DNA from: Leptospira broomii serovar Hurstbridge str. 5399
GTDB taxonomy: Bacteria > Spirochaetota > Leptospiria > Leptospirales > Leptospiraceae
Direction: 5' to 3'
Assembly: GCF_000243715.2 (NCBI RefSeq)
Contig: NZ_AHMO02000008.1
Span: forward strand, 545,001 to 609,000
DNA length: 64,000 bases
Shown here: positions 53,447-62,731 of the stretch, in pieces
How positions within the stretch are numbered: position 1 is the stretch's first letter
How the letters are laid out: the number at the start of each line of letters is the position of its first letter
The notes under the pieces: model-generated
Seen by the model: only the letters and a program-made list of their open reading frames with translations
The model's database searches: none
What the model was told of the DNA's origin: nothing
Translations under genes and position numbers: made by a program

Positions 53447-53815
53447 ATGATCGGTGCAGCTAAAAGCGTTCAGTATTTTGGAATATATCTTGTTTTTGAA
53501 GGAATTCTTTTATTAGCGATTCCTGATTTCTTTTTAAATCTATTTCTCCTTCAGGCAACCGATGTGTGGGTCCGAATTACCGGCCTTTGTCTAATGATCC
53601 TCGGTTATTTTTACTTCAATATGGGAAGTCAAAACGTCAGGCAATTTTTGGTTCTTTCCACCCATACTAGAACGTTCCAATTCGTAATTTTAGGAATCTT
53701 CGTCATATTGAAGTGGATCGGTCCTACCATTCTTATAGCCGGCGGGGTTGAATTTCTTGCAGGCATTTGGACCTTCTTCGAATTGCGTCGTGAGGCGGAC
53801 GGGATTCGAAAATAG
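53447..53815 (+). CDS. Small four-helix membrane protein
   Basis: A 122-residue protein; ATG 53447 follows GCGAGG with good spacing. Four hydrophobic segments (about residues 10-28, 40-60, 72-90 and 95-114) suggest a small multi-pass inner-membrane protein. The longer frame to 53381 adds unstructured residues. No family recognised. It is followed by the thiol peroxidase gene 60 bases on, with a separate start region. Confidence 0.7.
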   Translation: MIGAAKSVQYFGIYLVFEGILLLAIPDFFLNLFLLQATDVWVRITGLCLMILGYFYFNMGSQNVRQFLVLSTHTRTFQFVILGIFVILKWIGPTILIAGGVEFLAGIWTFFELRREADGIRK

Positions 53816-53875
53816 ACTCGCACAATTTCCTAACTCCATACTCTATGATAAGTCTAATTTGCTAAGGAAAAATTC

Positions 53876-54391
53876 ATGGCAAGCGTCACATTAAAAGGAA
53901 GTCCGGTTCAATTGGAAGGAAAGTTATTACAAGTCGGAGACAAAGCTCCCGACTTTGCTGGAACGGCAAAAGATCTAAGCTCGAAAAGTTTAAAAGACTT
54001 CGCAGACAAGGTAAAAATCCTAGTCGGTGTTCCCAGTCTTGATACGTCTGTTTGCGCTTTGGAAACGAAGAAGTTTCACGAACGAGCAGCTAAGTTGGAC
54101 GGCATCGTTACGATCGTGATATCCGGAGACCTGCCGTTCGCAATGAACCGATTTTGCACAACCGAAGGAATCGATTCGCCGAACTTAGTCACTCTCTCTC
54201 AATTTAGGGATTTTTCATTCTCGAAAGCTTTCGGGACGCATATCGCCGATGGCGGACTAAAAGGCTTATCCGCGAGAGCGGTGTTCGTTCTGGATAAAAA
54301 CAATACCGTAAAATATGCGGAGCTAGTTCCGGAAATTGCAAGCGAACCTAACTACGAAGCTGCAGTAGCGGAAGCGAAGAAGCTTATTTAG
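53876..54391 (+). CDS. tpx: Thiol peroxidase
   Basis: A 171-residue peroxiredoxin of the Tpx group. The peroxidatic cysteine is in [18 protein letters not shown] near residue 60, and the resolving cysteine is in [11 protein letters not shown] near 94, the two-Cys Tpx arrangement. It reduces hydroperoxides with thioredoxin as donor, protecting against oxidative stress, and is probably cytoplasmic here, as no signal peptide is seen. It converges on the aldehyde dehydrogenase gene with a shared terminator between them. Confidence 0.93.
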   Translation: MASVTLKGSPVQLEGKLLQVGDKAPDFAGTAKDLSSKSLKDFADKVKILVGVPSLDTSVCALETKKFHERAAKLDGIVTIVISGDLPFAMNRFCTTEGIDSPNLVTLSQFRDFSFSKAFGTHIADGGLKGLSARAVFVLDKNNTVKYAELVPEIASEPNYEAAVAEAKKLI

Positions 54392-54425
54392 AGAATCCTA
54401 TTTTTAGGATTAACCCGCAAATAAA

Positions 54426-54456
54426 GACCCTTTCTCGGAAACTCCGAGAAAGGGTC
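54426..54456. terminator. Bidirectional terminator between tpx and the aldehyde dehydrogenase gene
   Basis: GACCCTTTCTCGG (54426-54438) pairs with CCGAGAAAGGGTC (54444-54456), a 13-bp stem. On the minus strand it is followed by TTTATTTG, a usable T tract for the dehydrogenase transcript; on the plus strand the tail is less T-rich. Confidence 0.75.
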
Positions 54457-54479
54457 AGAAATATCGGATTTCGATTTTA

Positions 54480-55970
54480 TTAAACGAAAAACTTCTTCGT
54501 AAATTGGATCATCTTATCCACGAAACCGGTATAAGGAGGATATAGCATATCGATGGAAGCAATAGTCGCCTGCCTAAACACCGACTTCTCATGGGAGAAG
54601 GTTTTAAAGCCCCACCAACCGTGATAGCTTCCGTGTCCGGAATGGTTTATCCCGCCGAAAGGCAAATGAGGATTTACCAAATGCACGATTACCTCGTTGA
54701 CCGAGGCTCCACCTGAAGAGGTCTCTCTCAATACTTTCGAGATTGATCTATTATTTTTTCCGAATACGTACAAAGCGAGCGGTTTCGGTCTCGAAACTAC
54801 TTTCTCGATCGCCTCGTCCAAAGTCTTATAGGTGAGAATAGGCATAACCGGTCCGAAAATTTCGTCTTCCATGATATGGGAATTTTCCGGTACGTTAGTA
54901 AGCAGCGTCGGAGCGATGTAATTCTGGGCCGAATCGGTATCGCCTCCCATCGCTATTTTTGCTCCCTTTTCGACCGCTTCATGAATATAGCCCGAAACCC
55001 TTTGAAAATTCCGTTGGTTGACTAGGCGGCAAAAATCGGTATTTTGTTTAATGGATTCCTCCGATTTACCGTAGAAATTAGCTACCGCCTCTTTCGCGTA
55101 TTTTACGAACTCATCCGTTTTTCCTTCCGGAAGTAGGAGATAATCCGGGGCAACGCAAGTTTGGCCCGCGTTCATGATTTTCCCCCACATGAGTTTTTTA
55201 GCCGCTTTCTTTAAATCCGCATCCGGTACGATAATGGCTGGAGACTTTCCTCCCAATTCCAGAGTCACGGTAGAAAGATTTTTCGCTGCAGCGGCCATGA
55301 CTATTTTTCCCACATGCGTACTGCCGGTGAAGAAAATATGGTCGAAAGGAAGATCCATTAAAGCCGTTGATACGGTATGGTCTCCTTCGAAAACTGCGAC
55401 CTCTTCTTCAGGGAATGTTTCCTTTATGAGTTTTACTAAAAGCTTGGACATTTCCGGCGTAAACTCGGAGGGCTTGATGATAGCCGTATTTCCGGCCGCA
55501 ATCGCGGCAACCAAAGGACCTATCGTTAAGTAGAAAGGATAGTTCCAAGGCGAAATAATCAAAGTAACGCCTTTCGGTTCATAAACGACTTTGCTGGAGG
55601 AGCCGAATAAAGACATAGGAGTCTTTACCCGGACAGGTCGCATCCAGCTTCTTACGTGGCGAATGGCATCGTTTAATTCTCCGATTGAAGGCATGATTTC
55701 AGTAAGATCGGTCTCGTGATGAGCCTTCCGAAAATCCTTTTGAAGAGCTTGTTTAATCTCCGGAGTCAGTCTTTCGACTGCTGCCTTGAGTTTTTTTAAA
55801 CGCTGAATCCTGTCTTTCGCCTTCGTAAGCTTTAAGACCGTGTGAAATTGCCGTTTTTGTAGCTTAAAAATTCTCTCCATCTCCTTTGGATTGGCTGGAG
55901 GGAATACGACCATGCTGGCTGGAGGGGAGGAAGCTGTCGTTGTCGGATTTGGGGTTGCTGTAGTTGGCAT
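54480..55970 (-). CDS. Aldehyde dehydrogenase (class 3-like)
   Basis: A 496-residue aldehyde dehydrogenase. The N-terminus is Thr/Pro-rich, then [32 protein letters not shown] near 138, the NAD motif GSTHVGK near 226, the catalytic Glu in [10 protein letters not shown] near 246 and the nucleophile in [13 protein letters not shown] near 280 are in order. This matches fatty aldehyde or coniferyl aldehyde dehydrogenases (short-tailed class 3 type), with a hydrophobic C-terminus. It converts an aldehyde to an acid with NAD(P). The ribosome site AGGAG is at a normal distance. Confidence 0.92.
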   Translation of the reverse strand: MPTTATPNPTTTASSPPASMVVFPPANPKEMERIFKLQKRQFHTVLKLTKAKDRIQRLKKLKAAVERLTPEIKQALQKDFRKAHHETDLTEIMPSIGELNDAIRHVRSWMRPVRVKTPMSLFGSSSKVVYEPKGVTLIISPWNYPFYLTIGPLVAAIAAGNTAIIKPSEFTPEMSKLLVKLIKETFPEEEVAVFEGDHTVSTALMDLPFDHIFFTGSTHVGKIVMAAAAKNLSTVTLELGGKSPAIIVPDADLKKAAKKLMWGKIMNAGQTCVAPDYLLLPEGKTDEFVKYAKEAVANFYGKSEESIKQNTDFCRLVNQRNFQRVSGYIHEAVEKGAKIAMGGDTDSAQNYIAPTLLTNVPENSHIMEDEIFGPVMPILTYKTLDEAIEKVVSRPKPLALYVFGKNNRSISKVLRETSSGGASVNEVIVHLVNPHLPFGGINHSGHGSYHGWWGFKTFSHEKSVFRQATIASIDMLYPPYTGFVDKMIQFTKKFFV

Positions 55971-56385
55971 GAAAAGCGCTCCTTATTCAGGTGGTTCTAC
56001 CCTTTTAGTCGGGGTTTCGAGTCGGGAACCAAGGTAATATAAAACCAAATTTGAGGAGAAGAAGCAACCTTTTTATTGAATGATCATTCCGTAACAATAG
56101 CAGAATTTTTCCCCTAAAAAAGGGGGGTTTTTCCGTTTTTAACGAACTGTTATACGACCAAACTAATCGGAAAAACGTCCTAAAAAATACCGCTAAAAGT
56201 CTATTTTTTATTTCTAAAGTGACTAACTTCCTTTTTTGCGCGAAGCACAAATAATTTGTCTCTTATCCTGTGGAATCTAGCTATTTTCTCCGTATAATTC
56301 GCTTAGCAACGGATTATTTTTAACATAAATCGAACTTGCAAAATCTTGACAAAGAACGGCGACGTTTCCCAGAGTTGAATACAAT
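55971..56385. other. Intergenic region, divergent promoters
   Basis: No gene is supported here. A minus-strand frame at 56005-56250 is basic and low in complexity and lacks a ribosome site. CCCCT-AAAAA-AGGGG at about 56111-56126, followed by GG and five T, forms a weak hairpin in the middle. A TTGACA box near 56346-56351 could serve the next gene, but no -10 box has good spacing. Confidence 0.45.
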
Positions 56386-57909
56386 ATGAGCCAAGGAAAA
56401 ACCCTTGAACTGTTTCACCATAAAGATTATGGAGTCTTCAGCAATCTGAAGGACTTGAATCATCCTATTCAAGAGAATCTACCGTTCCATTTCAAATTTC
56501 ATAATTTAACTGAAAATGTGGATAACGTTCTGGCAAGAGTTCTAGATCGATATCTTTTGCATTTGGATATTATTTTCGTGCGGGATTCTGTTCTTGCAGC
56601 TCTGAAAGAAACGATCACGAATACCATTAAGGCGAACGTTAAACGAATTTATTTCAGGGAATTACAGGCGGACATTCAGAACCCTGTGGTGTATAGAAGT
56701 AAAATTATAGGTTTTAAAAAATCGTATCTCGATAATAAGGAAAAATACGAGGACCTACTATTCAAAAATAATTATGTGGTTCTCGTATCGTTTATACACA
56801 GCAAAGATGCAATACGTATTCGCGTAATGAATAACGTTAAATTAAGTCCTGAAGAGGTTGATCGAATCAACCAGAGGATCGAAAAGGCCAAAACCTATAA
56901 CGACTTGGCCGAAGCCTTCATGGAAAAAGGCGACGAGACCGAAGGCGCGGGACTCGGCTTAATTATGACCTTAATGATGTTGAAAAACGACGGCCTTGGC
57001 GCAAGTTCCTACAGAGTGGAAAGTCAGGGAAATAACACATCGGTCATTATCGATATTCCGATTAGAATCCAGCGCGAGAATATCCAACTTCAAAAAGCGG
57101 ATGAGATCATCAAGCAGGTCGACGAGTTACCTACTTTTCCGAAAGCGATCCAGGACATTCAGACTACCATCGATAAACCGAATTCAAGCATCGGCCAGAT
57201 CGCAGAGATGATCAAACGCGACGTGGCTTTATCTGCGAATATCCTTAAATTGGCCAACTCCGCAGCCTTCCGTCGGGGAGGAAAAGTGGAATCCCTGGAT
57301 CGTGCAATCCAATTGATCGGACTCAAAGAACTTCAAGTCCTTCTTTACTCTCTGGGAACCAAACAGATTTTGGAGGAAAAATTTCCTGCCTTCCTTGCGA
57401 TTTGGGAAAAATCGAATCAATGTGCATATTACTGCAAACTGATCGCATTAAGAATGGCCATGCAAAAGGAAACTGTGAGTAATTTAATGTCGGTCGCATT
57501 ATTACACGATATAGGCGAAATTATACTGCTTTCTCTTGAATCTAGTAAGATGAATAAAATCCAAAACTATTCGGCCTCGAAAGAAATCGCATCCGCCATA
57601 ACTTTAGAAGAAGCGGCCTTTGGAATTACGCACACGAAGATCGGCGCCCTGATTGCGGAAAAATGGAATTTCCCCGAGCTTTATTCTCGGGGAATGGAAT
57701 ACCACCATCGCCCTCTTTTGGCCGAAGAGCATTACAAAGAAATTATTTTCCCCATCTACTTGGCGGACACGATGATAAAAATTAACAATGAAGAGGCCAA
57801 ATATTCCGAGATTCCGGAGGAAGTCCTGAAATATTGTAAGTTTTTTACTTCAGGTGATTTCCATTCCTTTAGGACCAAAGCTTTGGAAAGTTTCGAGGCT
57901 ACATTATAA
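56386..57909 (+). CDS. HATPase-like plus HDOD fusion protein
   Basis: A 507-residue cytoplasmic protein. Residues about 60-225 resemble a GHKL ATPase: [16 protein letters not shown] looks like the N box and [22 protein letters not shown] like the G2 box. Residues about 235-430 form a HDOD domain: [56 protein letters not shown] and [17 protein letters not shown], keeping the HD pair. HDOD proteins take part in signal networks, often with c-di-GMP or chemotaxis, and the fusion suggests ATP-dependent control. The enzyme activity is unproven. Confidence 0.83.
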   Translation: MSQGKTLELFHHKDYGVFSNLKDLNHPIQENLPFHFKFHNLTENVDNVLARVLDRYLLHLDIIFVRDSVLAALKETITNTIKANVKRIYFRELQADIQNPVVYRSKIIGFKKSYLDNKEKYEDLLFKNNYVVLVSFIHSKDAIRIRVMNNVKLSPEEVDRINQRIEKAKTYNDLAEAFMEKGDETEGAGLGLIMTLMMLKNDGLGASSYRVESQGNNTSVIIDIPIRIQRENIQLQKADEIIKQVDELPTFPKAIQDIQTTIDKPNSSIGQIAEMIKRDVALSANILKLANSAAFRRGGKVESLDRAIQLIGLKELQVLLYSLGTKQILEEKFPAFLAIWEKSNQCAYYCKLIALRMAMQKETVSNLMSVALLHDIGEIILLSLESSKMNKIQNYSASKEIASAITLEEAAFGITHTKIGALIAEKWNFPELYSRGMEYHHRPLLAEEHYKEIIFPIYLADTMIKINNEEAKYSEIPEEVLKYCKFFTSGDFHSFRTKALESFEATL

Positions 57910-58112
57910 GTAACTTATTAATATTTATAGAATTCATTCTAGTACATAAAATATTTCCATCTGGATGCCAATATGTCGGCGTTTAAGGTGGAATTTCTAA
58001 CGTACGGTTGAAAATCGTCTTTACCTAAGGATGCGGTAAATTAGACCTTTGGGCATATTGCCATAAAGAAACAGCGAAACGATAATGAGGTCGTCTCTGG
58101 GAAGTTTCTTAT

Positions 58113-59414
58113 ATGGCCGATACTACAAAAAAAATATCAAAAATCTGGTTCGCACTTGGGCTTTGTTTTTTAACCTCCTGTTCGTCGCAGCAAAATCCTG
58201 ATTATGCATGGCTCCTTAGCCTTGCGCAGGGAGCGACTCCCGTGGCAGCCCCGACAGGAAGTTCTGACTTTGGCGTGCAAGTTCAGGACGCTTCAACCCC
58301 CGTTGATTTTGCATTTGATACGACTCGAACGCTGACTGTAAACGTGCAGGTAGTCGATCCTGTGGCCCCGGTGAACGGAAGCTTAGTACAATTGACGGTT
58401 GCTTCCGCTACCCCTGGTACTCCGAGTAGTAAATCGATTTTTACGGCGTATACGAATGCAAACGGCCAAGTAACTGGAAGCTTTACCGTAGATAGCGATA
58501 CGAATACCGTCCATCTTCAAGTACAAGCGTACGGAAAAATCTACGACATCGATATCAATATTTCTAATGTGACGGTGATCAGCCGTAGAATTTCCATCTC
58601 GTTCACCGCAAAAGAAACTCTTCTGCTGGATTCGGATGGGGACACAGTTCCGGATATAAACGACGCATATCCATTCGATCCGACTCGGGCCTTCATCGTA
58701 CGGATCCCGGTATCAGGTTACTACACGATTGCTTTCGAAGATTTGTTTCCTAATGAGGGGGACGCAGACTTTAACGATTATGCGGTTCGTACTTATTTCG
58801 AAGAGGATCTAAATGCAACCGGTGGAGTGGCTCGAGTTCGAGGTTATTTCACTCACGTAGCCAAAGGAGCCGCTTATAATCATACGCTTCACTTTAGTTT
58901 ACCGACCGCAGCCGCCGTAGGTTCCTACACTCTGAACCGCATAGGGTATGATGGAACGACAGTAGAGCAAGCATTGAGCGGAACCGGACCTGCTATCTCA
59001 GGGTTGGAAATACTCGGTAACAGTTCTACGACTATCCAATCCTGGAATTCTAGAAAGACTGACACGTTTCATGTCGGGAAATCGGCTCATTTGGAAGTCA
59101 TCCTTTCCTCGCCGATATCTACGACAAACTTAGGTCCTCCTCCTTTCGATACGTATCTACACGTAATCAATACGAATAAGGACATTCATGCAGCCGGTAA
59201 ATTCTTCGATGCGAAAGGCGTCGATTTATATAGGGATTCGACGGGATTCCCTTGGTATTTATTGATTCCAGGTAATTTTCTATGGCCCTACGAAGGAGAG
59301 AATATACGAATCCCTTATTCTCAGTTCAAACCTTGGTATGAATCGCTAGGAACTACGGACGTAGATTGGTATCGAAATCCTGACAATACGAAAGTTTTCC
59401 AATCCACACCATAA
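58113..59414 (+). CDS. LruC-domain lipoprotein
   Basis: A 433-residue lipoprotein. The signal is hydrophobic and ends in LTSCSSQQ (Cys near residue 23). After a beta-sandwich-like region (about 60-165), a calcium-motif-like DSDGDTVPDINDAYPFDPTRAF is followed near residue 195 by AFEDLFPNEGDADFNDYAVRTYF, the characteristic LruC-domain signature. LruC proteins are leptospiral outer-membrane-associated lipoproteins (LruC itself is a uveitis-associated antigen). The role here is unknown but surface exposure is plausible. A strong terminator follows. Confidence 0.9.
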   Translation: MADTTKKISKIWFALGLCFLTSCSSQQNPDYAWLLSLAQGATPVAAPTGSSDFGVQVQDASTPVDFAFDTTRTLTVNVQVVDPVAPVNGSLVQLTVASATPGTPSSKSIFTAYTNANGQVTGSFTVDSDTNTVHLQVQAYGKIYDIDINISNVTVISRRISISFTAKETLLLDSDGDTVPDINDAYPFDPTRAFIVRIPVSGYYTIAFEDLFPNEGDADFNDYAVRTYFEEDLNATGGVARVRGYFTHVAKGAAYNHTLHFSLPTAAAVGSYTLNRIGYDGTTVEQALSGTGPAISGLEILGNSSTTIQSWNSRKTDTFHVGKSAHLEVILSSPISTTNLGPPPFDTYLHVINTNKDIHAAGKFFDAKGVDLYRDSTGFPWYLLIPGNFLWPYEGENIRIPYSQFKPWYESLGTTDVDWYRNPDNTKVFQSTP

Positions 59415-59448
59415 ACTGACTCCTGAAAGAGTATTAAGCATCCTTCGA

Positions 59449-59485
59449 CCCTTCCCCCATTCGGCCGGGGGAGGGGGAATTTTTT
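59449..59485 (+). terminator. Intrinsic terminator after the LruC-domain gene
   Basis: CCCTTCCCCC (59449-59458) pairs with GGGGGAGGGGG (59467-59477), with one G-T pair in the stem, followed by AA and seven T. It should end the lipoprotein transcript and isolate the two-component pair that starts at 59516. Confidence 0.9.
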
Positions 59486-59515
59486 TCCTTTCCCGGTTAA
59501 CGGAGTAGCTTTAAC

Positions 59516-60574
59516 GTGATCTATGTGGCAACGGGAATCCTAAAACCGAAGGACCTAAAGCGTCTTTCTATCGATCCGGCGACGGAGAAGGCTTTAGTAT
59601 ACTTTCTTTCCCTCGTCGAGGAAATCTCTCCTATCGTCGCCCTGGATAAGTTTAACACGATTCATTTTGCGAACGCCTCTTTTCAAAAAGAATTCCGTGC
59701 CCGATCTAGTATGATCGGCGCCAGCCTTTTCTCTATTCTGAAATTAGATTCAAAAGAAGAAGCCAACCTTAGGGAAAATCTGAATAAGTCCCGTCATATA
59801 AAATTGCAAAACCAGGAGTTTAAGAAAGGAAATAAATTTTACGGTTATACCGCATTCCCTTTCGGAAACAGCACCGGGATGATCCTGAAGGACATTAGCC
59901 AAAATAAAAAACTGCAAAAGAAAATCGCAAACTTACATACCAAGGTTTTGGCATCTCAAGAAGAAGAAAGGTCCCGTCTCGCGCGGGAACTCCACGACGG
60001 AGTAGGTCAGCTTATCCTAGCGGCGAAATTGCATTTTCAAGCCTATCAAAAGTCCGCAGTAGATCATGCGGACTCTTTCAAGTCCGGTCTTGGTCTGATC
60101 GATCGGGCGAGTCAGGAGCTAAGGGAAATCTATACGAACTTACAGCCTTCTTCTTTAAAGGAACTGGGATTGGAGTCCGCGCTTAACGCGCTTGCTTCGG
60201 GAATCTTTCCGCTTCAAAAAATAAAGGTAAAGACTGAATTCAAGGTTCCGGAAAAGATTCCCCAAGTCGTGCAAAACCAAGTCTTCAGAATTCTTCAGGA
60301 AATCTGTGCGAATATTCTTAAGCACGCGCAGGCAAATAGGGTGGAGATTAGAATCGCATCCGAAAAAGGCACCTTGATCGTTTTCGCAAAAGATAACGGA
60401 AAAGGATTTCGAGAAAAGGAAGCTAGAATTAAACCGACCGGATTTGGCCTGGAAAATATCCGGCGTAGAGTCGAGGACATGAACGGAACTCTATTCTTAG
60501 AATCGGAGCTCGGAAAAGGTACTACCTATGTGCTACGAATTCCGCTGAAACAACGTTCGAAGGAGAAGATATGA
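59516..60574 (+). CDS. Sensor histidine kinase (NarX-type, HisKA_3)
   Basis: A 352-residue cytoplasmic kinase. A PAS-like region covers about residues 25-125. The H-box EEERSRLARELHDGVGQLILAAKLHFQ near residue 160 is that of the HisKA_3 group, and the HATPase ends with GFGLENIRRRVEDMNGTLFLESELGKGTTYVLRIPL. GTG 59516 is preceded by a GGAG box. Its stop overlaps the response regulator gene by 4 bases (ATGA), so the two are a coupled pair. The sensed input is unknown. Confidence 0.9.
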   Translation: MIYVATGILKPKDLKRLSIDPATEKALVYFLSLVEEISPIVALDKFNTIHFANASFQKEFRARSSMIGASLFSILKLDSKEEANLRENLNKSRHIKLQNQEFKKGNKFYGYTAFPFGNSTGMILKDISQNKKLQKKIANLHTKVLASQEEERSRLARELHDGVGQLILAAKLHFQAYQKSAVDHADSFKSGLGLIDRASQELREIYTNLQPSSLKELGLESALNALASGIFPLQKIKVKTEFKVPEKIPQVVQNQVFRILQEICANILKHAQANRVEIRIASEKGTLIVFAKDNGKGFREKEARIKPTGFGLENIRRRVEDMNGTLFLESELGKGTTYVLRIPLKQRSKEKI

Positions 60575-61245
60575 ACGCCCAACCATCAACTTGTAAACTC
60601 TATCTCGTAGACGACCACGCGATCCTAAGGGAGGGACTCAGGTTGATTATTTCCGGACAGGCCGATCTACAAATCATCGGCGAGAACGGAAACGCCGAAC
60701 AAGCCTTAGACGAGATTGGAAAACTAGAACCGGATATCGTCATAACCGACATCTCTATGCCAGGCGTAAGCGGCATAGATTTAGTAAAAGGGATCAAACG
60801 TTATTATCCTAAGATTCAAGTCATCATACTCTCTAGACACGATAACGAAGAGTATATTCAAAAATTGGTCGATTTAGGAATTAACGGATACGTATTGAAA
60901 GATGACGCCGGAGAAGATTTGTTAAGAGCAATCGACGCCGTGCGCCGTAAAGAAACCTATCTTAGTCCTCGCATAGCAACTAGGGTCATTTCAGGACTTA
61001 ATAAGAAAAAAACGGGAGAGCAGTCCGAAGAAGGACCTTCCGTATTTTCGGTCCTATCCGATCGGGAGCGCCAAATTCTAAAATTGATATCGGAAGGGAA
61101 TTCCAACGAAAAAATCGGTAAACTGCTGCACATCTCGCCTGCTACTGTCAAAGTTCATAGGGCGAATATTATGAAGAAGTTGGATCTGCATAAGGTCGCA
61201 GATTTGGTCGTTTATGCGATTCGAGCCGGAATCGTGGAAAGTTAA
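60571..61245 (+). CDS. NarL/LuxR-type response regulator
   Basis: A 224-residue response regulator. The receiver has LYLVDDHAILREGLRLII, the acceptor Asp in PDIVITDISMPGVSGIDLV near residue 55 and the Lys in NGYVLKDD near 110. The C-terminal LuxR-type HTH (LSDRERQILKLISEGNSNEKIGKLLHISPATVKVHRANIMKKL) covers about 155-200. It is phosphorylated by the kinase encoded just upstream and controls unknown promoters. It shares its end with the convergent lipoprotein gene (4-base overlap). Confidence 0.93.
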   Translation: MNAQPSTCKLYLVDDHAILREGLRLIISGQADLQIIGENGNAEQALDEIGKLEPDIVITDISMPGVSGIDLVKGIKRYYPKIQVIILSRHDNEEYIQKLVDLGINGYVLKDDAGEDLLRAIDAVRRKETYLSPRIATRVISGLNKKKTGEQSEEGPSVFSVLSDRERQILKLISEGNSNEKIGKLLHISPATVKVHRANIMKKLDLHKVADLVVYAIRAGIVES

Positions 61246-61880
61246 AGGCGCACGCAGAGTAAATGATTCAAAGTATCGCAGGTATCGGCTAACAAATTAT
61301 TAAACGAAGTCATATCGGTGGCTCCGGAAACTCCGTATTCACCAGTATTTCCGACGGTATTATCCGCCCAATTTAAACAGGTAGTGCCCGTCGTCCAGGT
61401 GCCGGATATTCCGGTCCAAATATGAATGGCAGAACCCGGAATCGCTTGATTCAAAGGCAAACTAGGAAGAGCCCCGGCGGTTGTGGAAAATACTAACGTA
61501 GGATTGGAATAATTCTTATAATAGGCGGTTGAGGCATGCAAGGGCCAACCGGCTCCGCCTGCCGTCCTTCCCGTACCGACTATAAGAGCTTGGTACTCCG
61601 TGTTAGTTCCCGGTAAGCTTGCACCGTCGGTTGCCTTCGCAGCGGAGCAAATCGTATCGGCCCCGCTCACCCCGCCCAAGTTTCCTGTATTCGTCCCCGA
61701 AGTCACAAAAATATATTTAAACGAAGTCGGCGAATTGGCTCCCAAACCGGACTTCAATACGCTTAACAATAAATACTCATCTCCTTCCGGAAAGGGTTTG
61801 GAACAAAATACTAATTGAGAGCCCACGCTAAGCGTAGAAATGAAGAACAAAAATTTTATAATGCATTTGTTCCAACGCAT
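61242..61880 (-). CDS. DUF1554 lipoprotein
   Basis: A 212-residue protein. The hydrophobic signal ends in GSQLVFCSK with the lipid-attachment Cys near residue 26. The mature part, with YIFVTSGTNTGNLGGVSGADTICSAAKATDGASLPG and CLNWADNTVGNTGEYG, matches the DUF1554 family, common in Leptospira envelope proteins. These are thought to be surface lipoproteins, often with several paralogues per genome. It is convergent with the response regulator, whose stop codon overlaps its own. Confidence 0.88.
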   Translation of the reverse strand: MRWNKCIIKFLFFISTLSVGSQLVFCSKPFPEGDEYLLLSVLKSGLGANSPTSFKYIFVTSGTNTGNLGGVSGADTICSAAKATDGASLPGTNTEYQALIVGTGRTAGGAGWPLHASTAYYKNYSNPTLVFSTTAGALPSLPLNQAIPGSAIHIWTGISGTWTTGTTCLNWADNTVGNTGEYGVSGATDMTSFNNLLADTCDTLNHLLCVRL

Positions 61881-61890
61881 GACTCCCTCC

Positions 61891-62721
61891 TTAGAACTTC
61901 CAAGTATAACTCATTTCCCAACGACTTGCAAATCCTTCTCTAAAGGACGAATTTATTGCCGAAGGTATATCGGGACGAATTTTAAGATCTAGAGTCTGAT
62001 TCGCGGGCAGCCGATTTTCCCACCAAAGCGAAGCGACGATTCCTAAGATTGCGATTCCTCCCAAAGCGACTTGATTACGTTGATGCAATTCGTATTCCGA
62101 TTTGTCTTTCGAACGAGCGTCCCATAGATACAAAGTCGAAAGAGGAGAAAGCTGCATTCCCAAAAGACCGATCACTTTAGGATCGTTCTTAGGATCGCTA
62201 GCCAGTCGATTTCCGGCTTCTCGCTCCGCATTTCCTAAAAATGCGACCGCGGCCAATCCGCTCCATACACCGATAGCCTTTAATTTTTCTCCGTTTTTAT
62301 AAAAGCCCCATCCAGGCACGAATACTCTAGAACTCTTGGGTTTCGAAAGACCCTCCTTTTCCGCTAAGGCCACTTCCTTAGGCCTATCTTGTTCCACTTT
62401 AAAGCTAGTCCAAGGAGTAAAAGAAGAAGGCTTTCCAAAACGATTCAAAGCGGCGATCCGATACTCGTAAGTTCCCGATTCTAGTTTGAATTCGATTTCA
62501 TTTTCTTGAACTTTCTTTTCCACGATTAAACTTTGCGGAGGAGCTGCGTTCCGGACTTCCACTAGGTATCCTCTGCTACCTTTCACTTCCTTCCATTCGA
62601 TATAGTAAATGAAACTTCTGCCTTCGGAAAGAACGACGGAAAAGGAAGAAAAAAATATTATGATAAAGTAAAATACTTTCAAGCTTTCCTTATTCTTTCT
62701 TCTTTTAAATATTCTTTGCAT
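61891..62721 (-). CDS. Envelope protein with fibronectin-like and DUF5683-like parts
   Basis: A 276-residue exported protein with a hydrophobic segment at residues 12-32 (signal). Residues about 40-110 form a fibronectin type III-like sandwich (IEWKEVKGSRGYLVEVRNAAP). A second part, RVFVPGWGFYKNGEKLKAIGVWSGLAAV near residue 135, is like DUF5683 (PGxGxxY), with two more membrane helices. The C-terminus is beta-rich and ends in W-E-M-S-Y-T-W-K-F, which resembles an outer-membrane strand. It begins 10 bases after the preceding gene of the same strand ends and is probably in an operon with it. Confidence 0.75.
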   Translation of the reverse strand: MQRIFKRRKNKESLKVFYFIIIFFSSFSVVLSEGRSFIYYIEWKEVKGSRGYLVEVRNAAPPQSLIVEKKVQENEIEFKLESGTYEYRIAALNRFGKPSSFTPWTSFKVEQDRPKEVALAEKEGLSKPKSSRVFVPGWGFYKNGEKLKAIGVWSGLAAVAFLGNAEREAGNRLASDPKNDPKVIGLLGMQLSPLSTLYLWDARSKDKSEYELHQRNQVALGGIAILGIVASLWWENRLPANQTLDLKIRPDIPSAINSSFREGFASRWEMSYTWKF

Positions 62722-62731
62722 GAATCTTTTT

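Noticed and set aside
56111..56132. CCCCT/AGGGG hairpin with five T in the gap before the HDOD fusion gene
   Set aside because: Terminator-like, but both flanking genes are divergent and no transcript is expected to end there. Probably composition chance.
56005..56250. 81-codon minus-strand frame
   Set aside because: No ribosome site, very basic and Phe/Leu-rich; overlaps the region that must hold divergent promoters.
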